Assembly (NCBI GenBank): GCA_027489335.1
Contig: JAIXZX010000008.1
Coordinates: 62,001 to 126,000 of the forward strand
DNA: 64,000 nt
From: Caulobacteraceae bacterium
GTDB taxonomy: Bacteria > Pseudomonadota > Alphaproteobacteria > Caulobacterales > Caulobacteraceae
Direction of reading: 5' to 3'
Part shown: in pieces, positions 51,943-61,603 of the stretch
Layout: the number at the start of each line of letters is the position of its first letter
How positions within the stretch are numbered: the stretch's first letter is position 1
Notes under the pieces: generated by a model
What the model saw: the letters and a program-made list of their open reading frames with translations, nothing else
Told to the model about the DNA's origin: nothing
Database searches by the model: none
Position numbers and translations under genes: made by a program

Positions 51943-53295
51943 TTAGGCCGGCAGGAGCACCCGGGCGGTCAGGCCGCCACCGGCGCGGTTGATCATGGTG
52001 ACGTCGCCACCATGGCTGCGGGCGATGGAACGGACGACGGCCAGCCCAAGGCCGATACCCCCTGTGCCCCGGCTGCGGGAGGGCTCGCGGCGATAGAAGG
52101 GCTCGAAGATCCGCTCCATGTCCTCCTCAGGGATGCCGGGCCCCTCATCCTCGATCTCGATGACGACGGCGCGGTCCTCAATGATCACCCGGGCCCGGGC
52201 GCGGTCGCCGAACTTGATGGCGTTCTCCACCAGGTTGGTGACCAGACGGCGCAGGGCGATGGGGTCTCCCTCGATCACCACTTTCTCGGCGCGCTCCACC
52301 TCGATGGCGGCGCCGGTCTCGGCCATCTCGTCACAGACGCTTTCCACCAGCGAGGCCAGCTCCAGCCGGGTCCGCTGGCCAGGCTTCGTGGCGTCACGGA
52401 CGAAGCCGAGGGTGGCGGCGACCATGGCCTCCATCTGGTCGATGTCCGAGGCCATCTTGGCCCGCTGGTCTTCGGGGGCGTTCTCGATGCGGAACCGAAG
52501 GCGCGTCAGGGGCGTGCGCAGGTCATGGGCGATGGCCCCGACCATGGCGGTCCGGTCCTGGACGTAGAGACGAAGCCGCTGCTGCATCTGATTGAAGGCC
52601 CGCACGGCCACTGAGATTTCCGCAGACCCGTGGATCGCCAGGGGCGGGGCTTCCGGATCGCGGCCCAACCGCTCAGCGGCTTCGGCGAACAGGCGGAAGG
52701 GCTTGGACAGGCGCCTGGCGAACATCCAGGCGATCGGCGCCATGACCAGAGCTGAGAGCAGGAACCACAGCAGAACCCGCTGCTGCCAGACGTTCAGGCC
52801 CAGGCCCCGCTCTGGCCGCACCACGGCCCACTGGCCGTCCGGGCGCTTCATGGCGATTTCGAAGGGCGCCACCAGGAAGCGGTCTTCCTGGCCCTCGCCG
52901 CCGGCCCGCTCCATGCGGTCGCGGACAATGCGGAAGACGCGCCGGTCGGAGATGGGCAGGCGGTAGGTCTTGGCGATCACCAGATCGCTCTGGGCCACCC
53001 CAAGATCTTCGGCCAGTTGGTCCCGGGCCCAGATCATGCTGTCGGCGGTGGACTGGCCGTCGGGCGGGCTGCGGGTCAGCTCGTACTGCAGGTCCCGCCG
53101 TTCGATCAGGTCGCCCGGCTGGCCTTGCAAGGCCTGGGCGATCTCGGAAAAACGATAGAAATCCGGGACTGGCGGCGGCAGATTGAAGAGCAGGAAGACG
53201 CTGATCGCCTGGGCGGTGATCAGGCTGACACCCACCAGCATCAGCACCTGCACGAACAGGGAGGCGGTGGCGCGTCGGTCGGGTGCGGCGCTCAA
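51943..53295 (-). CDS. EnvZ-like sensor histidine kinase
   Basis: 450 residues. Membrane helix 1 at about 14-36, a periplasmic domain (~37-170), helix 2 (VLLWFLLSALVMAPIAWMFA), HAMP, HisKA with phosphoacceptor His in MVGAIAHDLRTPLTRLRFRI, and HATPase with TNLVENAIKFGDRA, EDEGPGIPEEDMERIFEPFY and GGIGLGLAVVRSIA. Its start overlaps the response-regulator stop by 4 bp (ATGA), so the partner is clear. The sensed signal is unknown; no target genes are adjacent. Confidence 0.92.
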   Translation of the reverse strand: MSAAPDRRATASLFVQVLMLVGVSLITAQAISVFLLFNLPPPVPDFYRFSEIAQALQGQPGDLIERRDLQYELTRSPPDGQSTADSMIWARDQLAEDLGVAQSDLVIAKTYRLPISDRRVFRIVRDRMERAGGEGQEDRFLVAPFEIAMKRPDGQWAVVRPERGLGLNVWQQRVLLWFLLSALVMAPIAWMFARRLSKPFRLFAEAAERLGRDPEAPPLAIHGSAEISVAVRAFNQMQQRLRLYVQDRTAMVGAIAHDLRTPLTRLRFRIENAPEDQRAKMASDIDQMEAMVAATLGFVRDATKPGQRTRLELASLVESVCDEMAETGAAIEVERAEKVVIEGDPIALRRLVTNLVENAIKFGDRARARVIIEDRAVVIEIEDEGPGIPEEDMERIFEPFYRREPSRSRGTGGIGLGLAVVRSIARSHGGDVTMINRAGGGLTARVLLPA

Positions 53296-54032
53296 GGCCG
53301 CTTCACCTTGGGGGTGAACATATAGCCTTCGTTGCGGATGGTGCGGATCAGGTCATGGCCGCCGCCGTCATCCAGCTTACGGCGCAGACGGCTGATCTGC
53401 ACGTCGATCGCTCGGTCGAAGGCGTCGGAGTCCGGGCCGCGGGCGAAATCCAGCAGCTGATCGCGGGTCAGGACCCGCTGGGGCCGCTCGACGAAGGCGC
53501 GCAGCAGCGAGAACTCCCCGCTGGAGAGGTTGACCACCACCCCCTGGGGCGAGCGCAGTTCCCGGCGCACCAGGTCGAGGCGCCAGCCGGCGAATTCGCA
53601 GGCCGCGCCCAGATCTTCGCCGCCGCCATGGCGGGTCTGTTCGGCCCGCCGCAGCACGGCCCGGATGCGGGCCAGCAGCTCCCGGGGATTGCACGGCTTG
53701 GACAGGTAGTCGTCAGCGCCCAGTTCGAGGCCGACGATCCGGTCGGTATCCTCACCCATCGCCGAGAGCATGATGATCGGCGGGGCGTCGCCGACAGCCA
53801 GGCGGCGGCAGATGGCCAGGCCGTCCTCCCCAGGCAGCATGACGTCCAGCACGATCAGATCAACCGGGTCACGCTCAAGCGCCTGCTCCATCTCCCGGGC
53901 GTCGCCGGCGGTGGTCACCGCATAGCCGTGGCGGCCGAGAAAGTCGGAGACCACGTCCCGGATGCCCGGATCGTCGTCGACCATGAGAATCCTGGCGGTG
54001 GGGCCGAGGCCTTCGGTGGGAGAGGTCTGCAT
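53292..54032 (-). CDS. OmpR-family response regulator
   Basis: 246 residues. Receiver domain with LMVDDDPGIRDVVSD, phosphoacceptor D63 (LIVLDVMLPGEDG), Lys in DYLSKPCNPRELLARI; then a winged-helix Trans_reg_C domain (LSSGEFSLLRAFVERPQRVL, DRAIDVQISRLRRKLDD, LIRTIRNEGYMFTPKV). First gene of a two-gene operon with the EnvZ-like kinase. Confidence 0.94.
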   Translation of the reverse strand: MQTSPTEGLGPTARILMVDDDPGIRDVVSDFLGRHGYAVTTAGDAREMEQALERDPVDLIVLDVMLPGEDGLAICRRLAVGDAPPIIMLSAMGEDTDRIVGLELGADDYLSKPCNPRELLARIRAVLRRAEQTRHGGGEDLGAACEFAGWRLDLVRRELRSPQGVVVNLSSGEFSLLRAFVERPQRVLTRDQLLDFARGPDSDAFDRAIDVQISRLRRKLDDGGGHDLIRTIRNEGYMFTPKVKRP

Positions 54033-54097
54033 GCGGGCTATCTTCGGCCTCCCGGGTAACGGTCAGATTTCACGCCTGAAAAGGCGCTTGAGACCGA

Positions 54098-54778
54098 TCA
54101 GCGCGCCAGCACCTGGTCGGCGACGAAGGGGTTGGTCCGTCGCTCGGCGCCGAAGCTGGACATCGGGCCATGGCCGCAGACGAAGCGCACATCATCGCCG
54201 AGCGGCCACAGCTTGCCGGTGATGGCGTCGATCAGGTCCTGGTGGTTGCCCTTGGGAAAGTCCGTGCGGCCGATCGAGCCCTGGAACAGAACATCCCCAA
54301 CCTGGGCGAACCTGGCCTGACGATGGAAGAAGACCACGTGGCCGGGGGTGTGGCCGGGGCAGTGATAGACCTCGAATTCGGTCTCCCCCAGGGTCACCAC
54401 GTCGCCATTCTCAAGCCAGCGATCAGGCGTGAAGGACCTGGCCTCAGGCATGCCCCAGCGGGCGCCGTCGCCATCCATCTGATCGATCCAGAAGGCGTCG
54501 TCACGATGGGGGCCTTCGATGAGGGCGCCGGTCGCGGCCTTCAGCGCCGCGGTCCCGCCCGCATGGTCCAGATGGCCGTGGGTGATCCAGATCTTCTCCA
54601 GGGTCAGGCCATGGTCCTCGAGCGCCTGGAGCAGGCGCGGAACCTCGCCGCCGGGATCGATGATCGCCGCCTTCTTCGTCTTCACGCACCACACGATGGT
54701 GCAGTTCTGCGCCAGGGGCGTGACGGGAGCGATCAGGGCGCGGATGGGCGGTTCGGTCGGGGCGGGCGGCGTGCTCAT
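54098..54778 (-). CDS. Metallo-beta-lactamase-fold hydrolase (glyoxalase II-like, YcbL type)
   Basis: 226 residues. Metal motif ITHGHLDHAGGTAALK (HxHxDH), then CPGHTPGHVVFF and VGDVLFQGSIGRTDFPKGNH, FVCGHGPMSSFGAER complete the two-zinc site. The TDFPxGxH stretch is characteristic of YcbL-like glyoxalase II homologues. Substrate is likely a thioester or similar small molecule. Single gene, minus strand. Confidence 0.9.
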   Translation of the reverse strand: MSTPPAPTEPPIRALIAPVTPLAQNCTIVWCVKTKKAAIIDPGGEVPRLLQALEDHGLTLEKIWITHGHLDHAGGTAALKAATGALIEGPHRDDAFWIDQMDGDGARWGMPEARSFTPDRWLENGDVVTLGETEFEVYHCPGHTPGHVVFFHRQARFAQVGDVLFQGSIGRTDFPKGNHQDLIDAITGKLWPLGDDVRFVCGHGPMSSFGAERRTNPFVADQVLAR

Positions 54779-54834
54779 GGGCCTATGATCGGTTGTCAGG
54801 GCTTCGGAATAAAGAGGCGCCTTCCACGTGACAA

Positions 54835-54858
54835 AGGCCCGGGATCGCTCCCGGGCCT
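54835..54858 (-). terminator. Hairpin terminator after the amino-acid permease
   Basis: Perfect 10-bp stem AGGCCCGGGA / TCCCGGGCCT with a 4-nt loop, 31 bp after the permease stop on the minus strand, followed there by TTTGT. Confidence 0.65.
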
Positions 54859-54889
54859 CTGCCGCCTTCAGGCAGGCGAGTATCCAAGG

Positions 54890-56539
54890 CTAGTCCTTGA
54901 TGTCGTCGACGCCGCGCCCCATGGCCTGCGCGGGACTGGGCATTGAGACGTCTTCTGTGATGTCGATGCCCTGGGCCAGCTTCGAGTGCCAGAAGCCGTA
55001 GGTGATGTAGATCACCGCGCCGATGGCGGCGTAGCTGGCCAGCAGGATCAGCGGCAGCGGATTGTCGTCCATGGCGTGCTGGATCATCGGCTTGAAGTTC
55101 TGCCAGGCCAGGAACATGCAGGCGCAGATGCCTGCGACCGCCGTTGCGATGCCGCCCGGCACCCGGAAGGGCCGGGGCAGTTCCGGATGCTTCACCCGCA
55201 GATAGATGACCGAAAGGCAGACGATCGAGAAGGCGATGGCGGTGCCTAGAGACACCAGGTCGCCGAGCAGGCTGATCGGCAGGAACGAGGCGGCCGTCGC
55301 GATCAGCGTCCCGAGCAGGATCGTGCCCATCCACGGCGTGCGGAAGCGGGGGTGGATGGCGGCGAACACCTTCGGCAGCAGGCCATCGCGGGCCATCGTG
55401 TAGAAGACCCGTGTCTGAGCATAGACCAGCACCAGCATGACGGAGCTCAGGCCGGTGATGGCCCCGATCTTGATCAACAGGCTGATCGCATTGAACTGCT
55501 GACCCTCGGCGTTGCTGATCGGCAGGTTGGCCCACTCAAGGCCCATGCGGTCGATGGCGACGGCGATGGGGGCGGGGCTGCCGAGTTCCTTGTAGGGCAC
55601 GACCCCCGTCATCACCGCGGCGACGGCCATGTAGATGAGCGTGCAGAGCACAAGCGCCCCCAGGATTCCAATCGGGACGTCCTTGCTGGGATTTTTGGCT
55701 TCGGCCGCGGCGGTGGAAACGGCCTCGAAGCCGACGTAGGCGAAGAAGATGATCGCCGCCCCGCGGAAGATGCCGCCGACGCCGAACTCGCCCGGCTGCC
55801 CGGTGGGCTCGGGAATGAAGGGCTGCCAGTTGGCCGGGTTGATATAGGCGATACCGACCGCGATGAAGGTCACCAGCACGAACACCTTCACCACCACGAT
55901 CACGTTGTTCACGTTGGCAGATTCGCTGACGCCGATGACCAGCAGCATGGTCACCAGGGAAATGCCAATGGCGGCGATGATGTTGAGGCCGCCTGTCAGC
56001 TGGAAGGCGACCGTTCCGGCATCCGTGGGGATGGCCTGGATCAGGGGGGTCCCCCATTGGACCACCTCGCTTCCTGCAACCGAGATCATCGGCAGCACGA
56101 TGCCGAAGTCATGCAGTATGCTCACCACATAGCCCGACCAGCCTACGGCCACGGTGGACGCCGCTACGCCGTACTCCAGCACCAACAGCCAGCCCATGAT
56201 CCAGGCGAAAACTTCGCCGAGCGTGCCATAGGCGTAGGTGTAGGCGGAGCCGGACACCGGCATGGTGGAGGCGAGCTCGGCATAGCAGAGGCCAGCCAGG
56301 GCGCAGGCGATGCCGGCGACCACAAAGGACAGCATGATGGCTGGCCCGGCGTTGGCCGAGGCCACCTGGCCGGTCAGCACGAAGATGCCGGCGCCGATGA
56401 TGGCGCCTACGCCCAGACTGATGAGGTTGATAGGCCCAAGGGAGCGCTTCAGCTCACTTTTCGCCGCCTCTTTCTGGATGCTGGCGATGGATTTCTTGAG
56501 AAAAAACCGGTTTCCGCGTGGCGCGGCGTTTGCGGACAT
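54890..56539 (-). CDS. APC-superfamily amino-acid permease (cationic amino-acid transporter-like)
   Basis: 549 residues from the ATG at 56539 (MSANAAPRGNRFFLKKSIAS). About 12-14 membrane helices; consensus APC motifs: LGVGAIIGAGIFVLTGQVAS near helix 1, FFAYVGFEAVSTAAAEAKNP in the middle (the CAT/YfnA-type signature), PKVFAAIHPRFRTPWMGTIL. Substrate unknown, probably basic or neutral amino acids. Monocistronic, with its own hairpin behind. Hydrophilic tail ends GVDDIKD. Confidence 0.9.
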   Translation of the reverse strand: MSANAAPRGNRFFLKKSIASIQKEAAKSELKRSLGPINLISLGVGAIIGAGIFVLTGQVASANAGPAIMLSFVVAGIACALAGLCYAELASTMPVSGSAYTYAYGTLGEVFAWIMGWLLVLEYGVAASTVAVGWSGYVVSILHDFGIVLPMISVAGSEVVQWGTPLIQAIPTDAGTVAFQLTGGLNIIAAIGISLVTMLLVIGVSESANVNNVIVVVKVFVLVTFIAVGIAYINPANWQPFIPEPTGQPGEFGVGGIFRGAAIIFFAYVGFEAVSTAAAEAKNPSKDVPIGILGALVLCTLIYMAVAAVMTGVVPYKELGSPAPIAVAIDRMGLEWANLPISNAEGQQFNAISLLIKIGAITGLSSVMLVLVYAQTRVFYTMARDGLLPKVFAAIHPRFRTPWMGTILLGTLIATAASFLPISLLGDLVSLGTAIAFSIVCLSVIYLRVKHPELPRPFRVPGGIATAVAGICACMFLAWQNFKPMIQHAMDDNPLPLILLASYAAIGAVIYITYGFWHSKLAQGIDITEDVSMPSPAQAMGRGVDDIKD

Positions 56540-56666
56540 TTCGTCTCGCTCCCCCAATGGCCGACGACCCTGTCAGCGCAACTATGCCGGACGTTAGGCA
56601 GCATCGGCGCCAGCCGCAACGCCTTCCGGTGACGGGCGGCCTTTCACGCATTAGGACTTCGCGAGC

Positions 56667-59099
56667 ATGTTGCCTGTAGAGCAAATTCTGCCCCGTTTGG
56701 GGGCGACGCTGGCGGGCGAGCTCAACGCCGTACTTGTCGCCCCTCCCGGCGCAGGCAAGACGACACGCGTGCCGCTCGCCCTGCTGGACGCGCCCTGGCT
56801 AGGGACCGGACGCATCATCATGCTTGAGCCCCGGCGGCTGGCCGCCCGCGCGGCGGCTGAGCGCATGGCCGCCACCCTGGGCGAGGCGGTGGGCGAGACG
56901 GTCGGGTTTCGCGTGCGGATGCAGTCCAAGGTCTCGGCCCGCACGCGGATCGAGGTTGTGACCGAGGGGGTCTTCACCCGGATGATCCTGGGCGACCCGG
57001 GTCTGGCTGGCGTGGCCTGCGTGATCTTCGACGAATTCCATGAGCGCAGTCTCGACGCCGATCTCGGGCTTGCCCTGGCGTTGGACGCCCAGGGGCTGCT
57101 GCGGGAGGACCTGCGTCTGCTGGTCATGTCGGCCACCCTGGACGGGGCGGCCGTTGCGCGGCTGATGGGCGATGCGCCGGTGATCGAGAGCCTGGGCCGA
57201 GTCTATCCGGTGGAGACCCGCTATCTCGGGCGCAGCGACACCCTGCGGCTGGAGGACGCCGTGGTCCGGGCTATCGAGCGGGCCCTGGCTGAGGAGTCCG
57301 GCGGCGTCCTGGTCTTTCTGCCGGGGCAGGGGGAGATCCTGCGGACAGCCGAGCGCCTGGCCGAGCGTCTGCGTCGCGACGACGTGCTCATCGCCCCCCT
57401 CTACGGCGCCCTGGACCCCAAGGCCCAGGATCGCGCTGTGACCGCGCCGCCGCCTGGCGTTCGTAAGGTGGTGCTGGCCACCTCCATCGCCGAGACCAGC
57501 CTGACCCTGGAAGACGTGCGGGTGGTGATCGACTCAGGCCAGGCCCGCGTGCCGCGCTTCGACCCGGCCAGTGGGCTCACGCGCCTGGCCACTGTGCGGG
57601 TCAGCCGGGCGGCCGCCGACCAGCGGCGGGGGCGGGCGGGACGCACCGCGCCTGGCGTCTGCTACCGGCTATGGGACGAAGCCGAGACCCGCGCCCTGCC
57701 GGCCTTCGCCGATCCTGAAATCCTGGACGCGGACCTGTCGGGCCTGGCCCTGGACATGGCCAGATGGGGGGCGAAGTCGGCCGACGAACTCGCCTTCCTC
57801 GATCCGCCGCCCAAGGCCGCCCTGGCGGAGGCCCAGGCGCTGCTGGGCAGGCTGGAGGCCGTCGATGCGGCCGGCGTTCTGACGCCTCATGGTGAGGCCC
57901 TGGCCGACATGCCCTTGCCGCCGCGGCTGGCCCATATGGTGCTGCGGGCCGCCGAGCACGGACAGGCCGACCGCGCGGCCAGGATCGCCGCCCTGGTCAC
58001 CGAGCGGGGGATCGGCGGGCGCGAGGCGCACCTCACCCATCGGCTGGAGGCCTTCGATCGCGATCGCTCGCCCCGGGCCCGCGACGCTCGCGCCCTGGCC
58101 GAGCGCTGGGCCAGGGGGGTGAGAGGGGGGCGCGCGGCCCCTCTCAGCGACGGCCAGATGCTGGCGCTCGCCTACCCCGAACGGGTCGCCAAGGCCCGGG
58201 GGCCACAGGGTGAGTTCCAGCTGGCGACCGGGCGCGGCGCCTTCATCGAGCCCGGAGATGTCCTGGCCCGCGAGCCCTGGCTGGCGGTGGCCGAGTTGGG
58301 CGGCGGGGATCGCCGCGACCGCATTCTGCTGGCCGCCCCCCTGACGCTGGACGAAATCCTCGACGCCTTTGCGCCGATCCTGGAGACCGAGGACCGGATC
58401 GAGGAGAGCCCCGGGGGGCGGATCCGCGTGCGTCGCCTCACACGGCTTGGCCGGCTCGCCCTGCACGAGAGCCTGGATGACAACCCGCCAGCTGACGTTG
58501 TCGCCCAGGCCCTGGCGGCGCGGCTGCGACGGGAGGGGCTCGGCGCCCTGCGCTGGGGGACGGCGGCGGCGGCCCTGCGTAAGCGGATCGCATTCCTTCG
58601 TGAGCACGACCCTCAGACCTGGCCGGACCTGTCGGACCAGGCGCTCCTGTCGGCGCTCGACGACTGGCTGACGCCCCTGCTGCACGACCTCCGCGGGCTC
58701 GCCGACCTCACGCCCGACCTGCTGGACGGCGCCTTGCGCAGCCTCATTCCCTGGGACCTCCAGCGGCGGGTCGAGGCCGAACTGCCCACCCACTGGACCG
58801 CGCCCACCGGCAACCGGACGCAGATCGATTATGAGGCCGAAGGCGGCCCGCGGGTGGACATCCGCGTGCAGGAAGTGTTCGGCCTGAATGAGCATCCGAT
58901 GGTGGCCGGCCGGCCCCTGACGCTCGCCCTGCTGTCGCCGGCCCGGCGGCCCATTCAGCTGACCCAGGACCTGCCGGGGTTCTGGCGCGGCTCCTGGCGG
59001 GACGTGCGCGCCGATATGCGCGGTCGCTACCCCCGCCATCCCTGGCCCGAAGACCCGTCCGTGGCCGACCCGACCACCCGGACAAAGCCCAGAAACTAG
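56667..59099 (+). CDS. hrpB: HrpB, DEAH/RHA-type ATP-dependent helicase
   Basis: 810 residues. Helicase motifs: I VAPPGAGKTTRVPLALL, Ia MLEPRRLAARAAAE, II VIFDEFHERSLDADL (DEFH), III LLVMSATLDG, V LATSIAETSLTLEDVRVVID, VI QRRGRAGRTAPGVCYRLW; then HA2 and the HrpB C-terminal domain (LPTHWTAPTGNRTQIDYEAE, LTQDLPGFWRGSWRDVRADM). Length matches HrpB. RNA helicase of unclear role in bacteria. Its stop overlaps that of the convergent rRNA-type methyltransferase by 4 bp. Confidence 0.96.
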   Translation: MLPVEQILPRLGATLAGELNAVLVAPPGAGKTTRVPLALLDAPWLGTGRIIMLEPRRLAARAAAERMAATLGEAVGETVGFRVRMQSKVSARTRIEVVTEGVFTRMILGDPGLAGVACVIFDEFHERSLDADLGLALALDAQGLLREDLRLLVMSATLDGAAVARLMGDAPVIESLGRVYPVETRYLGRSDTLRLEDAVVRAIERALAEESGGVLVFLPGQGEILRTAERLAERLRRDDVLIAPLYGALDPKAQDRAVTAPPPGVRKVVLATSIAETSLTLEDVRVVIDSGQARVPRFDPASGLTRLATVRVSRAAADQRRGRAGRTAPGVCYRLWDEAETRALPAFADPEILDADLSGLALDMARWGAKSADELAFLDPPPKAALAEAQALLGRLEAVDAAGVLTPHGEALADMPLPPRLAHMVLRAAEHGQADRAARIAALVTERGIGGREAHLTHRLEAFDRDRSPRARDARALAERWARGVRGGRAAPLSDGQMLALAYPERVAKARGPQGEFQLATGRGAFIEPGDVLAREPWLAVAELGGGDRRDRILLAAPLTLDEILDAFAPILETEDRIEESPGGRIRVRRLTRLGRLALHESLDDNPPADVVAQALAARLRREGLGALRWGTAAAALRKRIAFLREHDPQTWPDLSDQALLSALDDWLTPLLHDLRGLADLTPDLLDGALRSLIPWDLQRRVEAELPTHWTAPTGNRTQIDYEAEGGPRVDIRVQEVFGLNEHPMVAGRPLTLALLSPARRPIQLTQDLPGFWRGSWRDVRADMRGRYPRHPWPEDPSVADPTTRTKPRN

Positions 59100-59884
59100 C
59101 TGGCGGCGTAGATCATCACGCCGGTGGCCACCGACAGGTTCAGACTGTCGGCCCGACCGCGCATGGGAATCTTGACGTTGACGTCGCAGAGGCTGGCCAT
59201 TTCCGGCGGCAGACCCTGTTGCTCGTTGCCCATCAGGATCAGGGCCGGATGTACATAGTCGGCGCTCCGGTGATCGACCTCGGCGCTCAGGAGCGTGCCG
59301 ACCACAGACCCGGGCCAATCGCGGCGCCAGGCGGCGAACTCGGCCTCGGTGGCCCGGGCGATGGGCACGGCGAAGATGGAGCCCATGGTGGCCCGCACCG
59401 CCTCCACCGAATAGGGATCGCAGCACTCGCCCACCAGCACCACGCCGCCGCAGCCAGCCGCATCGGCGGTGCGGATGATGGTCCCCAGATTGCCCGGATC
59501 CCGCACCCGGTGCAGGGCGACCCAGGCCTTGGCCAGTCTCGGCTGCAGAGCGGTGAGCGGGGTGAAGACCTGGGGGAAGACGCCGACCACGGCCTGGGGA
59601 TTGTCCCGACGGGAGACCTTGGCGAGAATCTCAGCCGTCACCTCGATGACCTCGCCGCCGGCGTCTTCGGTCGCTTCGGCGGCCGCCTGCAGGAGGGGAT
59701 GATCGGCGGCGTCGCGGCCATAGAGCAGGATCTCCGGCGCATGGCCGGTCTCCACGCCCTCGGTGACGTTCTTCAGCCCCTCGGCCACGAACAGGCCGGT
59801 CTCGTCACGGGTCTTGCGCTGGTGCAGGGCGCGCACGGCCTTGACCGTGGGATTGGTCAGGGAGGTGACGGTGCGGCCGCTCAC
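59096..59884 (-). CDS. TrmH/SpoU-family RNA 2'-O-methyltransferase
   Basis: 262 residues from the GTG at 59884 (start MSGRTVTSLTNPTVKAVRAL), which overlaps the stop of the upstream methyltransferase gene (GTGA). N-terminal substrate-binding domain (TGLFVAEGLKNVTEGVETGH) and SPOUT knot with VALHRVRDPGNLGTIIRTAD, LILMGNEQQGLPPEMA, KIPMRGRADSLNLSVATGVM. Methylates a ribose in tRNA or 23S rRNA; which site cannot be told. Confidence 0.92.
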   Translation of the reverse strand: MSGRTVTSLTNPTVKAVRALHQRKTRDETGLFVAEGLKNVTEGVETGHAPEILLYGRDAADHPLLQAAAEATEDAGGEVIEVTAEILAKVSRRDNPQAVVGVFPQVFTPLTALQPRLAKAWVALHRVRDPGNLGTIIRTADAAGCGGVVLVGECCDPYSVEAVRATMGSIFAVPIARATEAEFAAWRRDWPGSVVGTLLSAEVDHRSADYVHPALILMGNEQQGLPPEMASLCDVNVKIPMRGRADSLNLSVATGVMIYAAS

Positions 59885-60795
59885 GAGGCCCACCGGGCGT
59901 AGAAGGACAGGCCGATCTGTCGCTCCCCAGCCTCTTCGGCCAGGGCCAGTTCGCCCCATTCGATGGTTCCGCCACGCTCAGCCAGTCGGTCGGACAACAG
60001 GCCGGCCAGGGCTGCGCCGGAGATCCGGGCGGCGTAGGCATTGAGGATCAGGAACGACGCCTTTTCCGAAAGAAGTTCAGCGCATAGGGCCGAAAGCTCA
60101 GGCAGGTCCTCAAACAGACGCCACACCTCTCCGGTGGGGCCACGGCCGTATTTTGGGGGGTCCAGGATGATCCCCTCATAGCGCGACCCGCGGCGCACCT
60201 CCCGCTGCACATAGCGGCGGGCGTCCTCGCAGATCCAACGCACAGGACGATCGGCAAGGTTCGACAGCTCGGCGTTTTCCCGGGCCATGGCGATGGCCTT
60301 CTTGGAGGCGTCCACATGGGTCACCGCAGCCCCAGCCGCGGCGCAGACCAGGCTGGCGACCCCGGTGTATCCGAACAGGTTCAGGACCCGGGGCGGCTCC
60401 GCCTCGGCCTGGATCTGGCTGCGGATGCGCGCCTCCAGCCATTCCCAGTTCGCCGCCTGTTCGGGAAAGAACGCCAGGTGCCGGAAGGCGGTAAAACGGG
60501 CGTTAAACCGCGCCTGACGCCAGGACATGGCCCACGCCTCCAGCGGCGCGCCCTGGAAGCGCCAACGGCCGGCGTCTTCCTCGTCGCTGGGATCGAAGAT
60601 GGCGTCGGCGGCCGCCCAGGTGGCGGCGTCCAGACGCGGCGCCCACAGGCACTGCGGCTCCGGCCGGACGACGGTGTAGGGGCCGTAGCGCTCCAGCTTC
60701 CTGCCATCCCCCGAATCCAGCAGGGCGTAGTCCGCCCATCCGGTGGTGCGCATCACGCCGGGGGTCTCGGCGACGGTGGGGCGTCGGGTTGTCAT
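59881..60795 (-). CDS. Class I SAM-dependent methyltransferase (RlmI/RlmK-like)
   Basis: 304 residues. SAM-binding core VLNLFGYTGVASLVCAAAGA, THVDASKKAIAMARENAELS, WICEDARRYVQREV, and the catalytic/substrate stretch GIILDPPKYGRGPTGEVW, as in the 23S rRNA cytosine/guanine methyltransferases RlmI and RlmK, though no PUA domain is present. N-terminal part (YGPYTVVRPEPQCLWAP) is typical of this stand-alone group. Overlaps the SpoU gene by 4 bp, a two-gene RNA modification unit. Confidence 0.88.
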   Translation of the reverse strand: MTTRRPTVAETPGVMRTTGWADYALLDSGDGRKLERYGPYTVVRPEPQCLWAPRLDAATWAAADAIFDPSDEEDAGRWRFQGAPLEAWAMSWRQARFNARFTAFRHLAFFPEQAANWEWLEARIRSQIQAEAEPPRVLNLFGYTGVASLVCAAAGAAVTHVDASKKAIAMARENAELSNLADRPVRWICEDARRYVQREVRRGSRYEGIILDPPKYGRGPTGEVWRLFEDLPELSALCAELLSEKASFLILNAYAARISGAALAGLLSDRLAERGGTIEWGELALAEEAGERQIGLSFYARWAS

Positions 60796-60910
60796 AGGGT
60801 CTCGATTACGAAAAACCCGCTCTGCGCGCCAGAGGATGAAACTCTATAGGGTGCGGTATGGTCCATGGCGGCTGAAAAGCCTCGGCAATCGGGCGCGGGG
60901 TTGTCACAGG

Positions 60911-60928
60911 ACGGAAATTGGTTTCCGT
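60911..60928. promoter_or_regulatory. Palindrome, candidate operator of the TetR regulator
   Basis: ACGGAAA-TTGG-TTTCCGT, a perfect 7-bp inverted repeat 33 bp before the TetR start, in the divergent gap between the methyltransferase and TetR genes. Typical place and size for autoregulation; binding is inferred. Confidence 0.45.
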
Positions 60929-60961
60929 TGACCTGCTGTGTACGAGGGGGAGTTTGAGTTG

Positions 60962-61597
60962 GTGAGCGTCAGCACCACACGGCGCCGGTCGGCCCGCAAG
61001 GCCAAGGGCGACGGACATCTGAGGCGGGCGGAGATCCTGCAGGCGGCCGAGCGAATCTTCGTGGCTGACGGCTATGAGGGCGCCACCATCCGGCGGATCG
61101 CCGAGGAGGTGGGGGTGTCTTCCACCGCCCTCTACATGCACTTTCCCGACAAGGCCTGCATCCTGCTGGAGATCTGTCAGGGGGTGATGCAGGAGCTGCT
61201 CGACCGCAACAGCCAGATCGCCGAACGCCCCCTGGATGCGGTGAACCGCACCCGCATGATGCTGGACGCCTACATGCGCTGGGGGTTCGAGCATCCCAAC
61301 GCCTACCAGCTGGTGTTTTCCGGGACCCACCCCTTCCCGCAGGGCGCCGATGGGACGGACGCCACGGCCGAACTTGCCGCCGCCTGCTACGACAAGTTCA
61401 GCGGCGTGGTGCGCGAAATCGCCGCTGAAGGCCGGCTGCGGCTCGGCGACGGAGACAGCGCGGCCCAGGCCCTCTGGGCCGCCTGCCACGGGGTTGTGGC
61501 CCTGCGGCTGTCACGTCCTAATTTCCCCTGGCAGTCTGAGGACGAGCTGATCCAGGTGACCATCGAAGGTTTGCTCAGCGGCATCACCATCGACTGA
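60962..61597 (+). CDS. TetR/AcrR-family transcriptional regulator
   Basis: 211 residues from the GTG at 60962 (MSVSTTRRRSARKAK), with GGGGGAG 9 nt upstream; a GTG 8 codons earlier is less favoured. N-terminal HTH: AEILQAAERIFVADGYEGAT, IRRIAEEVGVSSTALYMHFP. The C-terminal domain with RLSRPNFPW is of the WHG type common in alphaproteobacteria. Ligand and targets unknown; adjacent genes (methyltransferases, lytic transglycosylase) do not suggest an efflux system. Confidence 0.9.
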   Translation: MSVSTTRRRSARKAKGDGHLRRAEILQAAERIFVADGYEGATIRRIAEEVGVSSTALYMHFPDKACILLEICQGVMQELLDRNSQIAERPLDAVNRTRMMLDAYMRWGFEHPNAYQLVFSGTHPFPQGADGTDATAELAAACYDKFSGVVREIAAEGRLRLGDGDSAAQALWAACHGVVALRLSRPNFPWQSEDELIQVTIEGLLSGITID

Positions 61598-61603
61598 GCG
61601 CAG

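Noticed and set aside
57669..59426. 585-codon minus-strand frame opposite hrpB
   Set aside because: Composition rich in Gly, Gln, Arg with no motif; it mirrors a fully conserved helicase gene.
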